NCBI GenBank assembly: GCA_964035545.1
Contig: OZ037766.1
Span: forward strand, 13,877,222-13,941,221
Direction of reading: 5' to 3'
Source: Bugula neritina
Taxonomy: Eukaryota > Bryozoa > Gymnolaemata > Cheilostomatida > Bugulidae
DNA: 64,000 nt
Shown: positions 1 through 12,000 of the stretch, piece by piece
Position numbering within the stretch: position 1 is the first letter of the stretch
How the letters are laid out: every line of letters starts with the position of its first letter
The notes under the pieces: model-generated
Seen by the model: the letters and a program-made list of their open reading frames with translations, nothing else
Databases searched by the model: none
What the model was told of the DNA's origin: nothing
Program-made: the position numbers and the translations under genes

Positions 1-38
1 TTGATTTACTGTAGTCACTTTTTACCTTCATCATTTAG

Positions 39-3000
39 ATATCTAGAAGAGAAATGGACGAGGCTTTGGCGAAGCAAAGAGCCATGATGAATTGGCAAGC
101 AGCTCACACAGGAAGTGATTCCGAGTCGAGCTCAGATGACGAGATTGGCGTTGAATTCGATATAACAAAGTCAGTTTTTAAATAATTTTCTGAAGCATTT
201 GATATTTTTGATATAAAACCTACATAAAATTGGATATAATGATTATGTATCTTGCACTCAACATAAATATTATAGGAGTACAATGCATTAATTTACAATT
301 ACTACACTTCCCATATCATCACAAAGTTAGTATTTTCTCAAACTAATATGAGTCATAAATTTAAACAATCTATCAATACTTAAGCATTATCAACTCGCAG
401 TATGTTTAGAGTTATGTGGGTTAGCTTATTTAGTGCGTGCATGCATACATGCATGTGTGTGCGTGTGTGTGTGTGTGTGTATGCGTACGTGTGTGTGTGT
501 GTGTGCGTGTGCGTGTGCGTGTGCGTGTGCGTGTGCGTGTGCGTGTGCGTGTGCGTGTGCGTGTGCGTGTGCGTGTGCGTGTGCGTGTGCGTGTGCGTGT
601 GCGTGTGCGTGTGCGTGTGCGTGTGCGTGTGCGTGTGCGTGTGCGTGTGCGTGTGCGTGTGCGTGTGCGTGTGCGTGTGCGTGTGCGTGTGCGTGTGCGT
701 GTGCGTGTGCGTGTGCGTGTGCGTGTGCGTGTGCGTGTGCGTGTGCGTGTGCGTGTGCGTGTGCGTGTGCGTGTGCGTGTGCGTGTGCGTGTGCGTGTGC
801 GTGTGCGTGTGCGTGTGCGTGTGCGTGTGCGTGTGCGTGTGCGTGTGCGTGTGCGTGTGCGTGTGCGTGTGCGTGTGCGTGTGCGTGTGTGTGCGTATGC
901 GTATGTGTGTGTTCAAGTGCGCGAGGACTTGAGAAAATGCTTATATCCTTTTTTTATGTTTATTAGTTTATTATTAAAATGTAGCAATTGGTATAACCTC
1001 ACCCTACAATATTTATACAAAAAGTACAATTTTCTTAGGGAGTTTGTGCATATAGATGTCCCAGAATATGGAGAGCGGGAAGAGATAAGCACAGACGATG
1101 TAGAGCATGTGAAGTTTCAACAACGACCTGAGACACATATTGGCTATACTTCACCTGCAAATACTGACAGGTAAGCTGTCAAGCTTCTTCTAAATCATGT
1201 TGCAAAATTATAAACTAGCTTAGATGCAAACAAAGACGCAAAAGATGGAGACTTTTCATGCAATCAGCTTTTGATCTTTGTTACTGCTCTAATACATTAC
1301 TGTAATTGTAATTGTATCTATTTTTTTAATCTAACATAAAGATATTTTTTATGACACCAAATATGCGAAGTAAAGATGTTGTGTCTGAACCAATATTTTA
1401 CATTTTGGTTACATCTGCAGACAAGTTATGTGGGGCTGTATAAATCTTTTGCACTTTGTTCCTCAAATTAAACAGCTGCGACATTCTGCACAAGTCTATT
1501 AGAATGCTGCTATGTGCACTATATGCGCTTTTGTAGAAATGACGTTGTTCAACGTAGAACAGCCTCGCCTCTGGCTATACGAAGAAAGAAATGCAATATT
1601 CCCAGGCCATTTACGCCACTGAACAATAACATTAGTCAAAAGAAACAAACCGCTGCTAGTTTTCTTGGGTCAGTTCAACAAGTGCTCTTTATCCTCGTCA
1701 TGTGATTATTTCAAAAATTACAGTTTAATTCATTTTACTTTAATGAGTTCAATAGTTTTCAATTGAACAATAGCTTTCAGTATTTGCAGGAATGTTTCTA
1801 TACATTAATAGCATTGCTTAATTGTGGTTTTGACTAAGAATGTTGTTCTTTTGAAGAGTAGTATATACATTTTCTGAGAAAATTGTAAAGTTTCAGCAGT
1901 TTTCCAATTTTATAGCCACTTGTAAGAATCACTTTAACGCCAAATATTATCTTCTAATAACAATATATAACTCACCTAATCATTACCTGCCGTCTTTGGA
2001 AAAGGTATAATGCATCAGTAAAGTAAACTGCATAAAAGAAATAATAAGAATAATAACTAATAGGATCACACAGTTCATAGCTTTTACGTCTTAAATTGAT
2101 GAAGTTTTATGTAATGGTCTTTGAGTAAGTCATTCAAGATAGAAAGTAATAGTTGAATATTCAATGCTGAAATATTAGTAATTCTCTTGGAATTCAGACT
2201 CAAGTTATCACAAGACAATAAGTTAGACAGTTTACTTTTGTAATGCAAGAAAACTTGGTGGATAAATTGCTCCCTTAGCCAAATTAACTCTTTGACGGAA
2301 AGGAGTGAAAGTATAAAATTCTCATTTACACATGGAGTGCATAAGGTATGCATTTGGTAATTTGATTGCAGAGAAAGTTTGTTCAAGCAGCTGTGCTGCC
2401 TGCACTGGCTGCTGAAGTCAATGGATCTTCCGGACGTTGCCACTATGACCCCAATCATCACATGCTGGCAGATGAAGTAGGTTACTGTGTGTTTAATGCC
2501 TTGAATGAAAACTTCAAAGGTTAAGTGCAGTTTGTTTCTTATTGATCTATTAAAGTTACTAGAAGTTATGGTTTTGTGATTTAGTGCTGATAAAATGGGA
2601 GGCATAGAGATCAACAAGAAGGCAGCGGAAGACAAGAAACAGCGAGACCAGCAAAGGTATGACAACTTATTCAAAGTTCCAAGACAAAAAGAAATCCGTA
2701 AACTTAAACCGAGGAGTGAAAAGCGCAGGTCTACATTTTTCCCAACTCGGCTTAGCAGGTAATTTATGAAATGCAGGTAGAGCTAGCTTGTTCTCTTCTT
2801 GAAACTCCTGATGCACATTTTATTTGTGTAATATTAGACTGTTGAATACATTTAACTTAGAATTTACGCCTATGTTGCTTTTGCGTCATTCACTTTCTAT
2901 TTTGCATGTTTAATGTTTGAGCTAAAATTAATAAAGAATATAAAATATGCTTGTCAACCAATTTGTAAACTATCAACCGCGTGAGCTGCATAGAATTCAT

Positions 3001-6000
3001 AGGATGTTTTCAATATAATAATCTTGGTTGCTACTGTAGCTGTGACAAATTTTATTTAACTTTATTCCATCATCAATTCAATTCAAAGAAAATATCTTTA
3101 CATTTTTATACTTTATTTAACAATTTTATAAAAATATTTTCTCATCATCTGCAACAATAATTTAAAAGAAAAACTTTAAGGCAAACTTTCAAAATAGTTT
3201 TAAAAACAGTACTGATAACAAAATAGACTAAGACGACTTAGATTAAAAGTATCATAAAGGTACTGCTGGTTACTATTTTTAGAATGTGATTGCAACAAGT
3301 TTTTTTTCAAGAGCTGGTTTAATGATTGCTGTTGTAGAGATGGTTCTATTGTGCAATCTACAAGGAGCCGTTCTGGGTCCTTAGCTCATAGCCAAACAAG
3401 TGAAGTCATGTCCTCAATTAATGACGGTACCTTATTAGCATTAGACGACTCCAGATTAGTTATCCCGGAAACCAGTATGGCAGCAGAAGGTAAAATAATG
3501 ATTAATCAAACATTTTACTATATCATTCTGTTGAAATTTTATTTACAAAGCATTAATTACTGTAAGCGTTTGTATATAATTAGACTTAATGAAATGGTGT
3601 GCTAATTATGCTGTCAGGCTAAAAATAAATATCCTGTCGATTGTAGAATAATGCAACTAATTAGCTGAATTATTAGCATTAAATAAATGTCTAAATAATG
3701 CACAGAGTCAATTTTATATAACCGCCTACACATGGTGTTATATAGGTACATATATGTTTATATATATCAATAATTAGTTGTCTAATTTCTAATAGAGAAT
3801 ATACCATAATATAGTTAATAAATGTCTGCAGACGTGTCTCCAAATTCGCTACAAGTGGTTTCTGGCGCTTCACAAAACTCAACAAACTCAACAGAAATAG
3901 AATTAACCACTAATGACAAGATTTCTATCAGATTACCAACTACAGGGCTATTGCATTCTTCAATCCAGTTATCTAAAGATGAACTTAAACAGCAAGAGCT
4001 GGCTGTAAGTGTAATAATTATATAGTGGTTTTGACGCATATCAAATAGAAATTATATATTGTAGTTTACAAAGATAATTCACCTATTATGTAGTCAAGAA
4101 AGCTTCACAGGTATTATTTTATTTGTTAAACTCTATTTAATTTATTTAGATTTCAGTCTTCTTCATTACGATTTTTGCTCAATGTAATGAGATTACATGC
4201 AATTGTTAATGCAGTACTCTACTCTTTTCTATATAATTATTTGATTATAGAAAATAATAAAAGCCCATTAGATTTATCATTAGACAGACATGAAATATTG
4301 AGTTATATTTAGTGGCTATTTATATTTGAATCAGACAAGTAAAACATTTTGTTGGAAGTGTAAGTTTTTACATGTACACTACTTGCAGAGGCAACTTGAA
4401 GAAGCTGCTAAGGCTGATAGTACTCCCATGGAGAGATTATCTCATTCTAGAAAATATAGGGCAACAGCAAATGTAAAGCCAAAATCTTCAAAGGAACTTT
4501 TAGAATTTAAAGCATCATGTAAAAGTAGTAAATTAATTAATAAATCTAAAGATCTAAAGCAGTCGTGGGCGGAAGTGAAAGAAGAAAAAGCGTTAAGACT
4601 CCATGATGAACTAGACTACCAGGAAAAGTAAGATTAATGAGCCAATATATTTATTCCCTCTCTTCCCTTCATTGTTTACAATTTGTGGTAGTTATCATAG
4701 TAATTGTAAAATAATTTTGCCCTCACTGGGAATCGAACCAAGACCTCTGGCTTGCAAGCGAGTGTGCTAACCATTACACCACGGGGACACTGGGTAAACT
4801 CAACGTTACATCCCACCCAGTTCTCTGAACTCCACTGGCCTATTTACTACTCCTTCAGTCTTCAGGCTCTCCTGGCCACTCAGCTTCCTCGCAGTACTAC
4901 TACACTTCACTTAAGGCCGAAATAGCTTGTAAAATAATTTTGCCCTCACTGGGAATCGAACCCGAGACCTCCGGCTTGCAAGCAAGTGTGCTAACCATTA
5001 CACCACGGGGACACTGGGTAAACTCAACACTACAGTAATGAGGCAGTATGAGTTAGTTTTCAACTATTTTAAATGAAATAATTTGAAAAAAATATCTTTG
5101 TTAGTTTGCATATATATGGTTGTTTATACTGTGGTGAAGAAAAACTAGCAGTACAGTGAGGTTAGGGGTATTGTTTTAATTTCTTGCTTATGTTTTCAAG
5201 GAATCGACTCAAAACATGTGAGGACAAGTTTAGTGCAATGAAAACTAGTGAAAATAGTTATCATAGAGCTTTGAAAAACATGAGACTTCAAAGTGAGCAT
5301 ATGAGGAAAGAATCTGAAAAAGAGAAGAACAAGAAGCAAGATCAGTCAAAATATGCCAAATGGTGCGTATAATATTAAAGAGGGACAAAGAAATTCTGTT
5401 TTAAAGATTTGTGCTTTTTGCTATTTCATTAACCAAGTTTGCTTTCTCTTTTTCATCCTTACAAAAAAAAATACTGTTATAGTTTTCAGATTTAGGGTTG
5501 ATGTGTCACCAAGAGAGTCTATTTAACACTAGAGAAACTTCACCAGTTAAGTCGAGTAGATATCGTTATATTTAATGCAAGAATACATAATAAAAATCCA
5601 ATGTACAACAGTAATGATACACACGTCTATTTAGTTTACAGCACTATCCTCAACTGAGCTAGTAGCGCGAAGCGGCTACTATTACTTATAAAACAGCTTA
5701 GCTAATTGGCTAATACATTGTTCCGGGTCAATACGCAACCTTGCGTATTGTGTTGCTGGTAGCTCCACGAGCCACCACACTGCCCCCTCCAGCAGAAAGC
5801 CCACTTTCTGATAAAATAAGATTTACATAAAAAAACGTATACTTCGTTGGGGGATAAGAGAACAGCGTAAAAGTATATAAAAAAAACAACAACTGGTAAA
5901 AAATATACAGGTATATATATCGTGCACTAAGTAATAAGCAAGAGAAGGTCCTATCTACATATAGAGTACGTGCCACCATTACGGTAGGGAATGCCACAGA

Positions 6001-9000
6001 GAGGTAGGGGAATGAGTAGTAGGGAGTGGTAGGTAGACTCGAGTTAACTGCGGGCCGCACGCTTCATGCGTTTAATAGACTCCTGTAAGTATTTGAGTTC
6101 ACTGGATGCTGCCTGTACCCGTGGGGCCAGCCTGTACACTTCTTGCTCCAAGTCATGCGCCCTAGCTTCTACCTCGCGTAGGTTACGGGCCCAGGGGGAC
6201 GAGCGAGAGGAAGTTGGCTGCCTGTGTCGTTTCCGCTCTGAGGATGGAAGAGGAGGAGGGAGTGTATACGCATTTGTGTCTACTCTCTGTAGTACGACAC
6301 GAGGAAAGGTATGCGGCATGCGTATAGGACTGTGAGGTGGAGAGTTAGCAGACTGTGTAGGTTTATCTGCGGCTCCAGAGATGATGGGTCGCGGGGAAGG
6401 GAAGCCTTGCTCCAGGCGAGATAGCCGAGCTGAGTCAGTGATGAGTGGTTTGATGGCGTTGAGAAAAGCAGGATAGGATGATTCGTCTACTTCATAGACA
6501 TGCCCTTGATAACACTGCATAGTACGTTGGTGCCGCAACAGGTAATCACGATTGTAGCTATATTCTCCGCAAGGGCAGAAAGTGGTTATGTAGTGTTGCG
6601 GCAAGTGTACTTTTAGTCTGCGGTGGGTCGTGAATCGCTGCTGGCAGAGGTTGCATTCACGATTACCCTCACCTCCTTGATGGGTCCTGATCTCTCTCTC
6701 TGTAGCAGGGGTAATCCAGTTGGAGGTTGCTTCCAACTGGGGTGGCAGTTTCCTGGTGGTAGAAGTTGTTGGGGCCGGCTCTGAGTCCCACGCCATCTCT
6801 AGAGAAGGCATGCCCGGAGAGACGGGCGCGAGTGTGTCTACAAAAGTAGAATTAGTGTTAGATCGCGGTGGATCTTTACAACCTAATTCTAGTGACTGTC
6901 GACCGTTGCTAGTCTGAGAGTCACTGCTTTTGGAATGCACTCGAGGAACTGATGAATCATGTGTGGACTGACCAAGAACAGTGTCTAGCTCCAGGTCTAA
7001 CAGACCATCGGCCATTACAGTGTCTTCATCGTCATTCACATGAAACGTGGTTCCCAGTAATTCTGATTCAATCTGCTGAATTAGTTCAGAATCTACTGGC
7101 ATCGAGCCCGTTTCCATGAATAGGAATACAAGACTTATACTGGCTTACCTGGGAACTCGGTATTAATGTCCATACTCAACGTTCTTGGTAAGGTTGGAGC
7201 TGGTTGTGAGATACGTCTGCCTTTGGCGATGTCAGCATAAGAAAAGGCTGAGCATCGTTTCTGAGGCACGAGGTCGGAACTATTTGCTTTACGCGCATTA
7301 ATTCCTCCCACTATTCCGCCCTCGCAAAAGTTGATATTTGCGTGGGGTTCACAACTCCAACATTTTCCCGTACGGTTTTCCCCTAGACTTTCATATGCGC
7401 CGCTTCTAATGCAGTCACATACGAAGTCTTTCAAATACGGTGGGGGTTTCCTCGTACGCTGTCCCCTCTCTCGGGGGGGTGACACACTTGCCGGTTCGTT
7501 AGTAGGGGCCTCTAATGGCGTCTCTACTTCACCGTTAGTGGTCACCTCTTCTTGTTCTCCGGATGGAGCCCCTCCCTCCGTGGGGGTTTGCACTTCCGGA
7601 ACCGGCTCGGTTTCTGGAAGTGATGGAATTAGACTTGGCGGTGGCGGACACGCTTCTGTTGACAAAAGCTGCCGCTCCTCTCTCACCAAGTTTTCCTCCC
7701 GCGGTATGACCACTTCGTATTCAGGTCCATGCCGCCGTCGCCCGCGCGTCGTTGTCTGCCTCCTGGGCTCTAACAACGGGGGGGCTTCTCCCACTCCGTC
7801 AGGGCTAGCCCAATACGGTTTCAAGCGAGACTCATTTTGGATAGACACCTGTCCTGAGCGCTCAATCTTGTACGTATGATTGGGCATCGCCTCGACGACC
7901 ACGTAGGGGCCTACGAACTTAGGCTTCAGCTTATCAGCCTGTCCGCGGCGCCTACGGTAATTGACCATCCACACCTTATCTCCTCTTTGATAGAGGGGTG
8001 GTTCATCGGAATCTTCGTGCCGCACCTTCCACTGCTGTTGGCGCAGTATCTCGTGTGCGGCCTTCATCCGTTCCACTAGTTCACTGGCATACTCATGGAC
8101 TGAGTTATCCTGCTCTGGAACGTGATAGGTGAGATGGTCAGGGACACGAGTCTCTCTCCCGAGCATCAAGAGGTTTGGGGTCTCACCAGTACTGGTGTGT
8201 GGGGTGCTACGGTATGCACGCATGACTTGCGGCAACACCGTATCCCATTCCTCTTGACCTCGTCCAAGGAGGAGACTCCGGAGCGCATCACCTAGCATCC
8301 GGTTGTTGCGCTCCACCACCCCGTTACCTTGAGGGTGGTAGGGGGTGGTCCTGCTCTGATTTACTCCCCAGAGGTGGCAAAGGTCGCTCATCAGTTGAGA
8401 CTGGAATTGAGCGCCTTGATCAGAGTGTATCTGTTCGGGAAGGCCAAAATAACAGAATACATGTTGGTCTAGTGCCCTGGCCACTGTTGGGGCTGATGCA
8501 TCTGGGATAGCCAGAGCATCCGCCCACCTAGTAAAGTGGTCGGTTAGTACTAGGATCCAATTATTGCCTCTGGGGGTCAGGGGCATGGGTCCGACCAGGT
8601 CTACAGCGACCACTTGCCAGGGCCTACCAGCATATAGCCTCCGCCGTCCTGCTTCACCAGGGGGGCGGCTATGCTTACTGGCCTGGCAGATCTCACACTG
8701 TTTGACTCTGAGCCGGACGTCACGCTCCATCTGCGGCCAATACCACCGGAGTCGTAATTTGGATATCACTCGCTTGACCCCTGCGTGAGCCTGCTTGTGA
8801 GTATCCCAAATCAACTCACGGCGGATGGCTGTGGGGCAGACTACCCTCTTCCTTTCCGGGTGTCTGCCGCTGGCAGCTAGCGAGATGGTTAGCAACCCAT
8901 CCTGCCCGATCCGCAGCGAGTCCCAACGCTGACAGTATAGCCGGAACTCGGCGCATCCCTGTCGTATGCGTTCCTCGCTGGGTCGTCGCCCTTCCCTTTT

Positions 9001-12000
9001 GGCCCGGTAGATGTCTGCCACGACTCCCGGCAGCTCTTCTTGGAGCTTCTTCAGCTCTCGAACATTACCGGCCAGTATAGGGTTGGCGCGGAGGTTTTGT
9101 ACATCCTCCGGGGACTCATCAACTCTTTGCCTGAGTTGACCTTGATCCCAGTCAAATGGTGCTCCGTGATGAGCCAGCGTCTCCAACTCGCATCGTGGGG
9201 GACCTCCATCCCTCCTCTCGATGTTGAGACACTGTTTGCAACCTCCGTCAGGTCGGCGACTCAACCCATCTGCATTGCTGTGTCTCTTGCCCGGTCGGTG
9301 TTCGATCTGGTACGAGAATTCAGCTAGGATTTCGAGCCACCGGGCGACCTGACTGGAGGGCTCTGCTCTCCTGCACAACCAGATCAGCGAGGCATGATCC
9401 GTACGCAGCCGGAACTTCCTGCCATATAGGTATGGTCGGAAGTGCTTCACTGACTTGATTACTGCCAGCAGCTCCTTGCGGGTAGTGCAGTAATTTCGTT
9501 CAGCGGGAGAGAGAGACTTGCTGTAGTAGGCTACTACTACTTCTCGGCCTTCCTGCACTTGCGACAGCACAGCGCCAACATTCTGGTCACTGGCGTCTGT
9601 GTCTAGGATGTACTCCAGAGTGGGGTCTGGGTAGGCCAAGATGGGCGCCGTTAGGAGGCAGCCCTTGAGGCGGTCGAACGCTTCTTGTTCGACTGGAGTC
9701 CACTGCCACGTCACTCCCTTTGCGGTAAGCCGGTTTAACGGCTGGGCTATGCCCGCAAAGTCTGGTATGTATTGCCTGTAATACCCTACCAGCCCCAAGA
9801 AAGCCCGGAGTCCGGTCAAGTCTTGGGGGGTGACCCAGTCTTCTACTGCCCGTACCTTTTCGGGATCCGTTGCCACGCCGTTTCGACCGACAACGTGCCC
9901 CAGGTACTTGACCTCCGGCTGCAACAGAGCGCACTTGGAAGGTTTGAGCTTAAGACCGGCACCTCGGAGTCTCTCGAAAACCTCCTGCAGACGACTGACA
10001 TGTGTCTCGAAGTCTGGAGAGATTACGATGACATCATCGAGGTAGACCAGCAGTGTCTTCCAATGGAGTCCGCTAAGGACTTGTTCCATCAGCCTCTGGA
10101 AGGTGGCTGGGGCGGAGGTTAACCCGAAGGGCAGCACCTTCCACTTCCACAAACCGTCCCGTGTGATAAACGCCGCTTTCTCCTGGGCGTCGGGACTCAG
10201 AGGAACCTGCCAATAGCCGCTTAGCAAGTCTAACGTACTGAAGTACTTGCTGCCGGCTAGGGCGTCCAATGACTCGTCAATACGAGGTAGAGGGTAGGCG
10301 TCCTGTATGGTTACGCTATTGAGTTTGCGGTAGTCCACACAGAACCGCCAACTGCCGTCTTTCTTCCGGACCAGTACGACTGGCGAGCTCCACGCACTAT
10401 GGGCGGGCTCTATCAGTCCCCGGTCCAGAAGATCCCGTACTTGTCGGCTAACCTCCTTCTCTTTCTCCGGCCCCAGCCTGCGCGTGGGCTGCCGGACAGG
10501 GGCTGTCCCTGCAGTCAGCAGTATTTCGTGTCTGACAATTCCAGTCAGTCCCACGTCATTCTCCCCGCTGCTGAACACATCACCGTAGTCGCGTAGTAAC
10601 TTGGCCATAGCTTGGCGTTCTCTGTTACTCGCGCAGCCGCCACTGGCTGTTTCGTATAACTCCCGGAGATGTGTCGGGACTGCCCCTCGTCCTTGAATAG
10701 GGTGTCGAGGGGGTGCCTCCGTCGCGTCACCCAGCGACGGGCCCACGTCCTCTTCCTGGACGGAATGGAACCGGCCCAGCATTGACCCAGCTGGGAGCTC
10801 AATGGGCTCGGTAAAGGGGTTGACGCACTGCACTAAGACCTCCCCTCGCTCAGTTAGTCGGTTTAAACTACTGGCGAGTTGGATCTTTTCATGCGCGCTT
10901 TCAACGACCCCGAGCCTGGCTATCCGGTTGCTGTTCACTCGGCAGTGGATAGTAGCTCTGGAGCGTCCGGGTACGGTGCAGTTCCGAACTACCTGAACAC
11001 CGCCCACCAGAGGACGCCCAAACTTATCCACACAGACGAGTTCTCGCCCGCCCATCAGCACCACCGACTTACTAAAATCTATTCGGCACTGGTGTTGCTT
11101 CAAGAAGGGCATGCCGAGGATAGCATCTTCCTCCAGTTGACCTATGATAAAGGTCTCCTGTACAGCCTGATCTCGGACACGCCCAGGGAGCTCGATAATA
11201 CCATAAAAGGGGATACATGACCCGTCTGCCAGGGTGCCATGTTCTCCAGTATATGGTCGTACTCTATCCCTGTCCCGGCGGGGCAGTGCCTCAAAGACTC
11301 TACGGCTGAGAAGGTTGGTAGTACAACCGGAGTCGAGCAGGAAAGTGACGGCGTTGCCGGCCACCTTTCCGGGTAGGAAGTAGCTCTCTCCATGTGGTTG
11401 TACTTTCACCCCCCCCCCGCATGTGCTGTCCTGGTTGGACAGGACGGCGGGGGTTCCACCCGTGGTTTACGGGGCTTCCGGCGGCGAGGTTGGTGCCGGC
11501 GGGGTTTGGGCCTCTCCACTGGGCCTTCTGGCTCCATTTCAGTGGCGGGCTCCTCCTCCCGAGGTAACCGGTGAAACCGGTTAGCGAGTGGCAGGGAAAA
11601 GGTACTGGGCCGTTGTGCGGGCCTACTAGTCCTGCGTGGTACCTGCCACTCGGGTAGAATGTTCCGCCGGGTCCGTACGGACAGACGACGGCGTGTTCCA
11701 CCATACTCCTTTAGTTGCGGCCCGCGGGGAGGGAGAGCGTCCGCGGGCCGTGACAGTTTAACACCCCCTGGTATTGGGGTCGTCCTTTCTGTCCCTGGTC
11801 CTGATCAGCGCTACTCCAGCCTTGCCCCACAGGTGTTGGGGGCATCCGCAAGGCCTGACCGGGGCCAGCACCGGCCAGAATGGTCACCAATTGTCCCAGC
11901 ATCTCTACCATACGGTCCACTTCGGCTTCCAGCGGGAGGGCTTCGGAGCTTGTCGTAGCCCGAGCAGCGCTGACTCCAACTACTGGTGGGTTCCGTTGTG

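Noticed and set aside
380-1174. Several long open frames of Thr-His, Val-Cys, Ala-Cys or Val-Arg repeats on both strands
   Set aside because: They are translations of the GTGTGC microsatellite, which has no stop codon in any frame.
4719-5011. Two functional tRNA genes (Ala, anticodon TGC, or Gln)
   Set aside because: The anticodon stem is mismatched and the loop has six bases in the best fold; the shared non-tRNA flanks fit a SINE better.
11300-11704. A 134-codon frame in the gag frame after the gag stop
   Set aside because: It follows an in-frame TAA and has no domain; the -1 frame gives the path that reaches pol.
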